DNA from: an uncultured Oscillospiraceae bacterium
Lineage (GTDB): Bacteria > Bacillota > Clostridia > Oscillospirales > Acutalibacteraceae
Length of the DNA: 64,000 nt
NCBI GenBank assembly: GCA_905192745.1
Contig: CAJJLZ010000004.1
Span: 69,369 to 133,368 of the forward strand
Direction: 5' to 3'
The number at the start of each line of letters is the position of its first letter. The first letter of the stretch is position 1. The position numbers and the translations under genes are program-made. Positions 28,677 to 37,500 of this stretch are shown piece by piece. The notes beneath the pieces are model-generated. The model worked only from the letters and a program-made list of their open reading frames with translations. It made no database searches and was not told the DNA's origin.

Positions 28677-28704
28677 ATTATACGATAATGCCGCCCCTTG
28701 TCAA
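28677..28704 (-). promoter_or_regulatory. Promoter of thrC
   Basis: TTGACA (28699-28704) and TATAAT (28677-28682) are 16 bases apart on the minus strand. The -35 overlaps the last codons of the dipeptidase gene. Confidence 0.85.
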
Positions 28705-29618
28705 AGCGCGGTAAAAAAATCGTAGCAATTGCTGAAAAAAAGACGGTCGATAAGGCTTTCCTCGTAGTTTTTGCGCCCCAGCCATTCACAAATCCGCTCC
28801 ATGACCGCGAGCCCCTCCCATTCCGGCGGAAGATCGGTACCGTCGAGATCACAGCCAAACGCGACATTCCGTTCTCCGCCCAGCGAAAGATACCGGTCGA
28901 GATGCCGACGCAGGCAGTCGAAATTCTGTTCTCCCAGGTGCGCTCCGCAGAGGTTGAGGCCGACCAGCCCCCCGCGTTTTATCAGGGCGCGGAACTGTTC
29001 GTCGGTCAGATTCCTCTCATGCGGGTGGACGGACGCGGAATCGGAATGGCTGGCGATAACCGGACCCGTCGTGTTATCCATCACATCCCAGAACCCGCGT
29101 TCATTGAGATGGGAAACATCGGGCAGAATGCCGCGTTCCTCCATCCGTTTTACCGCCTGTTTTCCGAACCGGGTCAATCCGCCCGCTTTGCCGCAGCCGG
29201 AGCCGTACCCCAGTTCGTTTTCCCCATTCCACGTCAGGGTGATTGCCCGTACGCCAAATTCGGAGAAAGCATCCAGAGCTTCCAGCCGGCCCGCCAGCGC
29301 CGACCCGCCCTCAATGGTCAGGAGCGCCGCGCACTGGTGCGTGGCTGCCGCCTGTTCCAGTTCGGCGGCCGTGCGGATCAGCCGCATCCTCCCGCCGCTG
29401 CATTCAGCCTGCTTTTTCGCAAATTCCAGAATGCGGACGCACTGGGCGTAAGCCGTCTCTCCCCGAAGGGAATCCGGCATCCAGACCGCAAAGCACTGCG
29501 CCCAGACGTCGTACCGCAGGCCGCGGGTCAGATCAAGCTGAAGGTCGTTGCGTCCAAGGCTTTTCCCTTGGGTATAGCATTCGTATAAGGTATCGCAGTG
29601 CAGGTCAAACAGCCGCAT
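28701..29618 (-). CDS. Membrane dipeptidase-like zinc peptidase (M19)
   Basis: The 305-residue product belongs to peptidase family M19, binuclear zinc dipeptidases. Metal-binding features are HCDT at residues 5-8, the bridging Glu of TIEGG, and the two histidines of SHLNE and ASHSDS; DLDG near the end is also conserved. No signal peptide is seen, so despite the family name it is probably cytosolic. The ATG at 29618 is preferred because AAAGGA lies 8 bases upstream; longer in-frame starts exist to 29669. It is followed by thrC with its own promoter. Confidence 0.9.
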   Translation of the reverse strand: MRLFDLHCDTLYECYTQGKSLGRNDLQLDLTRGLRYDVWAQCFAVWMPDSLRGETAYAQCVRILEFAKKQAECSGGRMRLIRTAAELEQAAATHQCAALLTIEGGSALAGRLEALDAFSEFGVRAITLTWNGENELGYGSGCGKAGGLTRFGKQAVKRMEERGILPDVSHLNERGFWDVMDNTTGPVIASHSDSASVHPHERNLTDEQFRALIKRGGLVGLNLCGAHLGEQNFDCLRRHLDRYLSLGGERNVAFGCDLDGTDLPPEWEGLAVMERICEWLGRKNYEESLIDRLFFSNCYDFFTAL

Positions 29619-29708
29619 AATCCCCATCCTTTCCGCAGAAGCGCCGCATCCGGCCCTCTCTGAAAGCAATATACGGAAACGTCCGCCCTTTTATTCCCCT
29701 GCTTTCAC

Positions 29709-29747
29709 GCCGAAGCGGCAGACGGAAAACCCATCTGCCGCTTCGGC
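29709..29747 (-). terminator. Hairpin between yraN and the dipeptidase gene
   Basis: A perfect 14-bp stem (29709-29722 with 29734-29747) has an 11-base loop directly after the yraN stop. No U-run follows. Confidence 0.6.
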
Positions 29748-29750
29748 GGC

Positions 29751-30137
29751 TCAAAAGGCCGCATGAAGGTCGCCCGCCTCAAAGGCTCCCTGAATATGGT
29801 CGATTTCCACTGCTTCCATCGGCGCGTTCTTTTTCGTAATAATCTCTACCACGTCAAAACGCGGCTGCAGGGAAACGGCGTTTTGCTGCAGAAAAAGCAG
29901 CGCCGTCTTGAGAATCCGCTCCTGTTTTTTCGCCGTCACCGCTTCCCGCGGAGCATACATGGCGTCCTCGCCGCGGGTTTTGACCTCCACAAAAACGATA
30001 TACGGGCCGTCCGCTGCGACAATATCGATTTCTCCGAAACGGGAGGATACGTTTCCCGCCCAGATTTCGTATCCCTTCTCCCGAAGGAAACGAGCCGCCA
30101 GCACCTCGCCTGCCGCACCTCTGGATATTCCGGCCAC
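29751..30137 (-). CDS. YraN/UPF0102 family protein, endonuclease-like fold
   Basis: The 128-residue product is a UPF0102 protein with the restriction-endonuclease-like core GEIDIVA and FVEVKTR, which carries the D-ExK residues of that fold. Family members are usually beside rnhB, as here, but no activity is firmly assigned. The start is GTG at 30137, which has AGGAGGGG 7 bases upstream; the longer TTG start at 30161 would overlap that site. It lies 36 bases after rnhB. Confidence 0.88.
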   Translation of the reverse strand: MAGISRGAAGEVLAARFLREKGYEIWAGNVSSRFGEIDIVAADGPYIVFVEVKTRGEDAMYAPREAVTAKKQERILKTALLFLQQNAVSLQPRFDVVEIITKKNAPMEAVEIDHIQGAFEAGDLHAAF

Positions 30138-30173
30138 GGTACATCCCCTCCTAAGCTGCAAAGCCCTATTGCT

Positions 30174-30788
30174 TTATAGTAAAATTTTTTTCAGAAAACT
30201 GGGCCGATGAACCGGCGACGGACCGTATTCCCGGATCAGTTGAATATGCAGCGCGGTACCGTAGCCCTTATGTCTGGCGAACTGATACTGTGGATATCGC
30301 TTATCCATCTCTTTCATCAGACGGTCCCGGCTCACTTTGGCCAGAATGGAAGCCGCCGCGATGGAAGCCGACAGGGCGTCGCCCTTTACGATTGTGTGAG
30401 AAGGGACGGACAGGCCGGGCGGCGTCTGATTCCCATCGATGATCGCCAACTCCGGCGGGACGGCAAGCCCATCCACCGCCCGTTTCATCGCCAAAAAGGT
30501 AGCCTGCAGAATATTGAGCAGCTCAATTTCTTCCACCGAAGCACTGGCAACCGACCAGGCGACCGCTTCCCGCTGTATCTGGTCAAACAGCTGCTCCCGC
30601 TTTTTTTCGCTGAGTTTTTTGGAGTCGTTCAGCCCTTCTATCTCCCGTTCGGGATCTAGGATGACCGCCGCGGCATAGACCGGGCCTGCCAGAGGGCCGC
30701 GTCCCGCTTCATCCACCCCACAGACTGCGGCATAACCGTCCGCGTAAATGGCGCGGTCAAATTCATAATTGTTCAGCGTATTCGGCAT
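30174..30788 (-). CDS. rnhB: Ribonuclease HII
   Basis: RNase HII removes ribonucleotides and RNA primers from DNA. The 204-residue protein has the DEAGRG signature (26-31), the Asp-containing region around IIDGNQ, and SILAKVSRD, matching the four acidic catalytic residues of the family. It lies between rbgA and yraN as in Bacillus-type gene orders. Confidence 0.96.
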   Translation of the reverse strand: MPNTLNNYEFDRAIYADGYAAVCGVDEAGRGPLAGPVYAAAVILDPEREIEGLNDSKKLSEKKREQLFDQIQREAVAWSVASASVEEIELLNILQATFLAMKRAVDGLAVPPELAIIDGNQTPPGLSVPSHTIVKGDALSASIAAASILAKVSRDRLMKEMDKRYPQYQFARHKGYGTALHIQLIREYGPSPVHRPSFLKKILL

Positions 30789-30844
30789 GATTATTTACAA
30801 CTCCCCTGCTTTCGGCCTTCCCATTCACCAAGCCCGCGCAATGT

Positions 30845-31711
30845 TCAGCGCGCCGGACGTTCCAGCGTGATCCGCCCAATCTTTCCCGAGCGGAACTCAT
30901 CCAGCAGCATGATCGCCGCGCGCTCCGTATTCACCTCTCCGCCGGAAATCAGCATACCGCGTTTCCGCCCAATCAGCTGCAGCAGCTCCCACCCGTCGTC
31001 GGGCAGTTCCTCCGGCAGCTTATAGCGCTCCCGAAGCAGCGGCGCGTAGCAAGATCCAAGAATAGACAGCAGGCCGCAGGCAAGCTCTTCGCTGTCCAGC
31101 ACCTCGTCCCGGATAGCACCGGTATAGGCCAGATGCTGTGCGATGGTCTGATCCTCAAATTTCGGCCACAACACCCCGGGCGTATCCAGCATCTGGTATC
31201 CGTCGGCGGTGACATACCACTGATTTCCCCGGGTCACACCCGGCCGATCCTCTACCTTTGCCTTTCCGCTGCGGGACATACGGTTGATAAAGGAGGATTT
31301 GCCGGAATTCGGGATTCCGGCAATCATCATCCGGATTGGCCGGTTTGCCATCCCTTTGGCCTTCCACTGCGCGATCCGATCCGCCAGAACCCGTCGTACC
31401 ATCGGCGAAAAAGCGCCCAGTCCTTTCCCGCTTTTGCAGTCCATCGCCGCAGCCGCGGCGCCTTGTTTCTGAAAATACCGCACCCATTCGGCGGTCGTCT
31501 CTTCATCGGCAATATCCGCCTTGTTCAGGATTACGGCGCGGGGCTTTCCGGCCGTCAGCGCATCCAACTCCGGATTTCTGCTGCTGACCGGGATTCGCGC
31601 GTCAATAATTTCCACGATCATATCCACAAGCGAAAGGCTTTCCTGAATTTTTCGTCTGGTTTTGGTCATGTGCCCGGGGAACCATTGAATGTTGCCCATC
31701 GGCTGTTCCAT
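30845..31711 (-). CDS. rbgA: Ribosome biogenesis GTPase YlqF/RbgA
   Basis: RbgA is a circularly permuted GTPase that acts in late 50S assembly. In the 288-residue protein the G4 motif NKADIADE comes before G1 (GIPNSGKSSF) and G3 (DTPG), as expected for the permuted order. The N-terminal NIQWFPGHMTKT is typical. The ATG at 31711 has GGAG 6 bases upstream. It precedes rnhB, the conserved Firmicutes pairing. Confidence 0.96.
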   Translation of the reverse strand: MEQPMGNIQWFPGHMTKTRRKIQESLSLVDMIVEIIDARIPVSSRNPELDALTAGKPRAVILNKADIADEETTAEWVRYFQKQGAAAAAMDCKSGKGLGAFSPMVRRVLADRIAQWKAKGMANRPIRMMIAGIPNSGKSSFINRMSRSGKAKVEDRPGVTRGNQWYVTADGYQMLDTPGVLWPKFEDQTIAQHLAYTGAIRDEVLDSEELACGLLSILGSCYAPLLRERYKLPEELPDDGWELLQLIGRKRGMLISGGEVNTERAAIMLLDEFRSGKIGRITLERPAR

Positions 31712-31817
31712 AGCAATCTCCGTTCTGCCGCTTTACCATGTCGATGCGGCGGCTCTTTTACCAGATCGTGTTGACGCCGGCGCTCAACACGCATTTTCGA
31801 TAGTGTCGGCACGATCG

Positions 31818-31849
31818 AAAAAACAGCGGGAGACCATAACTCCCGCTGT
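31818..31849 (-). terminator. Intrinsic terminator after the signal peptidase pair
   Basis: 10-bp arms (31823-31832 and 31840-31849) are followed on the minus strand by six T residues. This separates the two lepB genes from rbgA. Confidence 0.88.
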
Positions 31850-31878
31850 CGAAATATCGTCGAAACACCGGAATCCGG

Positions 31879-32457
31879 TCAATACAGGCTCTTCGCCTTG
31901 TTCAGCGGAAGAAAACGAAAAACCGCTTTGCCGATCACGTCGCTTTCACTGACAAACCCGACCTCGTCCATATACCGGCTGTCCTTGGAATGCTCCCGAT
32001 TGTCTCCCATGACAAAGACGCAGCCTTCCGGCACGGTCTGTTCTTCGGCTCCAAATCCCAGCGAATAGGTATGCCCCTGAATATACGGCTCGTCCAGCGC
32101 TTTTCCGTTTACATAGACCGTCCCGGTCTCATCGTCGATCCTCAGAGTCTGTCCGCCGACCGCCACTACCCGTTTTACCAGCGGTTCTTCCGTATACCGG
32201 TTGACGATCACGATATCGCCCTGCTGCGGCGTATAACCCAGCCGGGTAATAATCAGCCGATCCCCCCAACTGAGGGTAGGATTCATCGAATTGCCCACCA
32301 CACCGACGATCCGGAACAGAAAAGTAAACACCAGCACCACAAAGGCAAGGGAAAAAATAGCGGCGCCTATCCATTCATACAGCCCGGCAACCGTGGATTT
32401 TCCTTTTTCGTCGGCTTCTTCCATCGGCGGGATTTCCCGCATTTCTTCGTTAACCAT
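31879..32457 (-). CDS. lepB: Type I signal peptidase, downstream copy
   Basis: The 192-residue enzyme cleaves signal peptides outside the membrane. It has one N-terminal membrane segment (about 28-50), the catalytic Ser in GNSMNPTL, the Lys in VKRVVAVGG, and the conserved FVMGDNREHSKDSR box. It is clearly paralogous to the upstream copy, with near-identical stretches around DEPYIQG and SLGFG. The gap between the two is 31-32 bases, so they form one unit. Confidence 0.93.
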   Translation of the reverse strand: MVNEEMREIPPMEEADEKGKSTVAGLYEWIGAAIFSLAFVVLVFTFLFRIVGVVGNSMNPTLSWGDRLIITRLGYTPQQGDIVIVNRYTEEPLVKRVVAVGGQTLRIDDETGTVYVNGKALDEPYIQGHTYSLGFGAEEQTVPEGCVFVMGDNREHSKDSRYMDEVGFVSESDVIGKAVFRFLPLNKAKSLY

Positions 32458-32488
32458 GTCTTCGGGTCCTTTCCATGCCTGAATCTTG

Positions 32489-33103
32489 TTATTGTAAACC
32501 GCCGGCCCTGCTCAAAGGGAAAAAGCGATAGACCGCCTCGCCAATCAGGTCGCTTTGCTTTACATAACCGACCTGATTCATAAACCGGCTGTCGGTGGAA
32601 TCTTCCCGATTATCTCCCATGACAAACACATATCCGTCGGGGATTACCCGTTCCTCTGTTCCGAATCCCAGCGAAAAGGTTCGTCCCTGAATATACGGTT
32701 CGTCCAGCGCTTCCCCGTTAATATAGACCGTATTGGTCTCGTCGTCAATCCGTAATGTGTCCCCGCCCAGAGCGATGACCCGTTTCACCAGCGGTTCTCT
32801 GGTGCGCAGATTGACGATGACGATATCCCCTCTCTCCGGCGTATAACACAGGCGGTTGGTAATCAGACGTTCGGTATCCAGCAGCGTCGGATTCATGGAA
32901 TTGCCGTCCACTTCGACAATGCGGAACCAAAAGGAAAAGACCAGCGTGACCAATACCAGAGCAAAGACCGCCGCGCTGATCCAATCATACAGGCCGGCCA
33001 GCGCGCCGCCTCTGGACACGCCGCCGTTTTCCGCCGCTTGATTTTCATCCGTTTCCGAATCCTTCTTTGTATCTTTAACCGTTTCCGGTACGATATCCTG
33101 CAT
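32489..33103 (-). CDS. lepB: Type I signal peptidase, upstream copy
   Basis: This 204-residue paralogue has the same plan: an acidic, lysine-rich N-terminus, one membrane segment (about 40-60), catalytic Ser in GNSMNPTL, Lys in VKRVIALGG, and VMGDNREDSTDSR. The start at 33103 is chosen because GGAGG lies 9 bases upstream; the open frame continues to 33148 without such a site. It is first in the pair and has an extended -10 promoter. Confidence 0.93.
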   Translation of the reverse strand: MQDIVPETVKDTKKDSETDENQAAENGGVSRGGALAGLYDWISAAVFALVLVTLVFSFWFRIVEVDGNSMNPTLLDTERLITNRLCYTPERGDIVIVNLRTREPLVKRVIALGGDTLRIDDETNTVYINGEALDEPYIQGRTFSLGFGTEERVIPDGYVFVMGDNREDSTDSRFMNQVGYVKQSDLIGEAVYRFFPLSRAGGLQ

Positions 33104-33159
33104 ACAGCTTGTCCTCCGGTTTCTCCGACGTATCCCTGCCGTCTCCATTTTCCAGCCTA

Positions 33160-33168
33160 TTATAGCAT
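33160..33168 (-). promoter_or_regulatory. Extended -10 promoter of the signal peptidase pair
   Basis: TGCTATAAT on the minus strand lies 57 bases before the first lepB start. No good -35 is visible. Confidence 0.6.
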
Positions 33169-33252
33169 AAAGTTCAAAAGAGATAAAGCCATCCCGCGCA
33201 AAAATAAAAACTTCTTTATATCGTCATAGCGCCAGAGGACTCCGTTCACGGA

Positions 33253-33294
33253 CAAACAAAACCGGAGCCGCCCGTTTTAAGGACAGCCCCGGTT
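33253..33294 (-). terminator. Intrinsic terminator of the papain-like orphan gene
   Basis: A 14-bp stem with three G-U pairs (33260-33273 with 33281-33294) and a 7-base loop is followed on the minus strand by TTTTGTTTG. Confidence 0.75.
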
Positions 33295-33336
33295 GAGCGG
33301 AACGATTTCTCCGCCCGACGGACGGCATTCGCGCCG

Positions 33337-34413
33337 TTAACCGGCGCAGGAGTCCAGCGATTCCCGGCAAAGCTCCGCCATAGCGGTCACTCGCCGGGAA
33401 AAGATGTCGTTTACGCCTTCGCGGAGCGCAAGAAGCGTACGATTCAGGCAGTAACTGTCCCGCCGACAGATATCGGTCAACAAATCGATCGCCTGAAGGC
33501 AGAGGTAGCGTTCGCGCGTAGTCTCAAACCGCATCAGATAGCACCGGCAAAGCGCAATCCGCTTAATCATTTCGTCATATTGAGACATCAGCGCCCGGTC
33601 AAGGGCAATCCCCCAATCCTTCTGGCAGTAGGAAAGCCGCTTGGTCAGGCCAAGACGCGCCTCCTGCAGTTTATCCAGCGCTTTGATGGAACGGGAAAGA
33701 GCCCATTCCTCGTTCGTGCCGTCGGCTATCGACTGGATGACTCGTTCCATCAGGTCATAGAATCCATCGCCGTGGTAGAAATACTCCCCTTTTTTATCGC
33801 TGCCCGACAGCGCACGGACATGCGCGTCCGTCGCCGCCATCTCATATACCGCACCCTCGATCCGTTCCATGCGAATCGGCCGTTCCTCTATCTCTTTGAT
33901 ATGGAAGCAGCTCAACGGAAGATGATGATACAGCACGGAACGCTGTGCCGCAGGATCGGCGGCGTAGGCTTCCACCGCGCGGGCAAAAGCTGTACGAAGC
34001 TCGGAAAAGGAAATTGTCAGAACCTCGCCGTGATCATTCGCGGGATGGTAATAGTAAAAAGAGGTTTGGTCATACCCGACCAGCATGATTTCATGCAGAT
34101 AATCCTGCTGCGAAAGACAGGAAATCATCACATACCGATCGTTATCAATCCGGTCAATCAGCAAAGGAATCAGATCGCCGCCCCGCCAGTCGATGGATTC
34201 GTATTCCAGTATTTCATCGTAATCGGCAAACGGACCGAAAAGCGGATCGTTCTGATAATAAATAGCGGCCAAATCTTCCGGAACATAAAAATCGACAAAG
34301 CGTTCCAGAAACCAGGGGTGCGTACCTTTGTGCGGCAGCGCCGCCGCAACAATATAGCTGCTCCAGCATTCCGAAAAAATGCCTTCCTGCAGTTCCAAGG
34401 GCAGGATTTTCAC
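33337..34413 (-). CDS. Papain-like/BtrH-like protein of unknown function
   Basis: I do not firmly recognise this 358-residue protein. Its first 160 residues resemble the C39/BtrH-type papain-like fold: a Cys near the N-terminus (C16 in SECWSS), a His in the HEIMLVGYD strand (H107), and an aromatic strand FYYYHPAND followed by an ISFSELRTAF helix. These would be the Cys and His of a protease or acyltransferase. Residues 170-358 are mostly helical and Cys-rich in places, with no motif known to me. There is no signal peptide or membrane segment. It stands alone with its own terminator and shows no biosynthetic or transporter neighbour. Confidence 0.6.
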   Translation of the reverse strand: MKILPLELQEGIFSECWSSYIVAAALPHKGTHPWFLERFVDFYVPEDLAAIYYQNDPLFGPFADYDEILEYESIDWRGGDLIPLLIDRIDNDRYVMISCLSQQDYLHEIMLVGYDQTSFYYYHPANDHGEVLTISFSELRTAFARAVEAYAADPAAQRSVLYHHLPLSCFHIKEIEERPIRMERIEGAVYEMAATDAHVRALSGSDKKGEYFYHGDGFYDLMERVIQSIADGTNEEWALSRSIKALDKLQEARLGLTKRLSYCQKDWGIALDRALMSQYDEMIKRIALCRCYLMRFETTRERYLCLQAIDLLTDICRRDSYCLNRTLLALREGVNDIFSRRVTAMAELCRESLDSCAG

Positions 34414-34443
34414 ATAGACTCCTCCAATTCTATATCCCTGTAA

Positions 34444-34453
34444 GTAACGTTAC
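34444..34453. promoter_or_regulatory. Palindrome upstream of the papain-like orphan gene
   Basis: GTAACGTTAC is a perfect 10-bp palindrome about 30 bases before the start and may be an operator. A weak promoter-like TTGTCA lies upstream. Confidence 0.3.
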
Positions 34454-34531
34454 CATGTTCCGAAAAAATGACAAGGACTCTTGGAGAAAACACAATATTC
34501 ATCCTACTATATAAGAAAATTGAGATAAGTG

Positions 34532-34554
34532 AATCAGGAAATTATTTCCTGATT
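34532..34554 (-). terminator. Hairpin after the EndoQ-helicase gene
   Basis: 10-bp arms (34532-34541 and 34545-34554) with a 3-base loop lie 7 bases beyond the stop. The T-run is poor. Confidence 0.5.
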
Positions 34555-34560
34555 TTCAGA

Positions 34561-37500
34561 TTATTCAAACAAGCTCAGCTGCTTGCCGCCGTAAGGCGGC
34601 GCTCCTTCCATTGTATGCCCGATATCCAGCAGAAAAGTCGGGATATCCTCCAGAAAGCAGGAAGCCTCGCCGGAATTCAATAAAAGGAGCTCTTCTTTGG
34701 CCCGGGTTATACCGACATAGAACAGCCGGCGTTCCTCGGCAATATCCGTTGTTTGCCCGGGCTGCTCCAGCGGCAGAACGCCCCGACGCACACCGCAGAG
34801 AAAAACAACAGGAAATTCCAGCCCCTTGGAACCATGCAGAGTCATCAGAGAAACCGCATCTCCCCGATAGGATTTCTCCCCGCTGCGGCAGATATCCCCT
34901 TCCTCGCCGGTGGCGAGATTACGAAGAAAACCCGAAAAACGATTATGGAAAACCGCAGCGCGCTGCAGCCTGAGCAGCGGTTCCTTTTCAGGCAGCCCGC
35001 TGTCGTCCAGCCATTCCCGAATCAGCGCAGAGGGCTTTTCCTTCCGAACCCGCAAAGCATACGCCTCCGTCAGCTCCGCCCACTTCCGAAGCCCCTCTTC
35101 CGTTTGAAATCCGGAAGGCAAATCGCCGGACGAACGAATTTTTTCCGGGTGCGGTATCTGTTCTTCAAAGGCGCGGATCGTCTTTCGGGGACAGCCGAGA
35201 CTTTGGAGGCAGGCCCTCAGTCCGCTTTTGTCCGCAGGATTCAGGAGAAAGCGGAAAAAGCCCAGCGTTCCCCGCACCGATTCGTCGGACAGATAAGATT
35301 CCCGGCCGGTAACGGTATAGGGAATCCCCTCCCGACGCAGACAGGTTTCCAGCGTTTCCGCCTGGCGGTGTGTGCGGTACAGCACGGCGATGTCCGAAAA
35401 GCCCACGCTCGCATTCCGGATCCTCAGGGACTGGGCGTCCAGCATATCCATACCGCCCACCATCCGGTTGATTTCCTTCGCGATAAATATCCCTTCCGAA
35501 AACTCGTCCGGCGCCTGAAGGCGCCGCACCGGCGCGCCTTTATCCCGCTGCGGTTCCAGCGCACGGCCACCCTCGGGAGGCGGATTACGATCGATCACCG
35601 GCAGGGCGCAGCGCAGAATCGGCGGGGCGGAACGATAATTTTTCACCAGACGAATCGACCGGAGAGCGGGAAAGGTTTCTCGAAGCCGGTCGAAGCAGCG
35701 GGAGTCCGATCCGCGAAAACCGTAAATTGCCTGATCCGGATCGCCGATTACGAACAGGCTGCTGCCTTTTCGGCTCCATGCTTCTACCAGACGATATTGT
35801 ATATCGTTGATATCCTGAAATTCATCAACCAGCAGGAAGGAAAAACGTTCCTTTCCGACGGCCCCGTTTTCCGACAGGGAGAGAGAACGGATCAGGATAT
35901 CGTCAAAATCCAGCACACCGGCGGACTCCAGACGACGGTCGTAGGCGGATAACGCTGCTTGCGGTATTTGCCCGGACGCCGCTCCGCCGTTCTTTATCCG
36001 GGAAACGGTCTGCAAAAATTTGGCCGGGGACAGCGAAAGAGAAAACTCGCCGATCACCTCTGAAGCCGCGGCTTCCACCTCCGCTTCATCCGCCACGGCG
36101 GCCGTCATCCCCTGTTCCTCCAGCAGCCGAAGTCCAATGGCGTGGAAGGTGCCAATGGTCATGCCTTTGATCTCCCGCCTGCCGCCAAAGGCTTTTTCCA
36201 GCCGCTCCCGCATTTCTCCCGCCGCTTTGTTGGTAAAGGTGACCGCTGTAATGGCGGATGGCTTTACTCCTCTCTCTTTCACGAGATACACAATACGGGA
36301 CACCAACGTTTTCGTCTTTCCCGTGCCCGGACCGGCAATCACAGCGACCGCCGGCTCCGTTGCCGTTACGGCCATACGCTGTTCCTCGTTCAGCTCCGCC
36401 ATAAGATCACCGTTCCGGGCCGGAAGAAGCTCCTCGGAGAGCTCGGCTTCCTTTTTCGCCGCTTTTTGCACGGCAGAAACCGCGCGCGGCTTCGGATCCT
36501 TTTTCCGCGGCTCGGCCCCGAAAAAGCAAAGCTGGCCGGACAGCCGGTCGATCTCCTCCTTGTCCAGAAGGCCGATTTTTCCATACTCCCCGTCATAGCC
36601 CGGAATCCGTTTCACTTTGCCGCAGCGCATACGACGGATTCCTTCCGCCACACAGGGGCCTGCCGCTTTCTCAACATCGGGCAGCGGGGCTTTCCGCAAA
36701 ATATAGAATTCCGGTCCCAGCTCCCGCAGAAGCGCCTCATATTGCGCCGTTACCCGGACACCGGACGCTGATCGGCCGGTGGACGCCGCGATCACTTCTG
36801 CCAGCGGCACAAGGCTTTCGAATGGCGGAGCGCCGGGGAGGACAAATCCCTCGGGCCGATCGGCCAGTTGTTCCACCCGATGAAGGACGCCGGTGGTCAG
36901 CTTCCGTCCGCAGACCGGACACTTGCCCCCCGCCTGCTCCGCCTCGGACGGCGTAAGGCACTGCCCGCAGTTCCGGTGTCCGTCCAGATGATATTTTCCC
37001 TCTTCCGGAAAGAACTCAATGGTACCCATAAAGCCGTCCCTTTCCGTGCCGTTAAGCGCGGAAGCCAGCGCGGGATACGACAAGGCCGCCGCGAACAGAT
37101 TGGCCTCCCTCCCCAGTTTGGAGGGGGAATGCGCGTCGGAATTGGATACCAGACGGTACGAATCCAGCGCCGAAAGCCGCCAATTCATCGGCGGGTCGGA
37201 GGAAAGGCCGGTTTCCAGCGCGTGAATATACGGCGTCAGGTCGCCGAAGCATTCCTCAATTGTATCGAAGCCCGAAAAAGCGCCGAACAAGGAAAAATGC
37301 GGCGTCCAGATATGCGCCGGGATAAAAACCGCCTGCGGGCAGGCGTCCAGCACGATTTCCAGCAGATCCCGGCTGTCGAGACCTAAGATCGGGCGGCCGT
37401 CGGAGTGGATGTTGCCGATCGCTTCCAGCTTGACGGCGATCGCCTCCGCCTCATCCAATCCCGGCAAAAGGATCAGATTATGAACCTTTCGCACCCGGCC

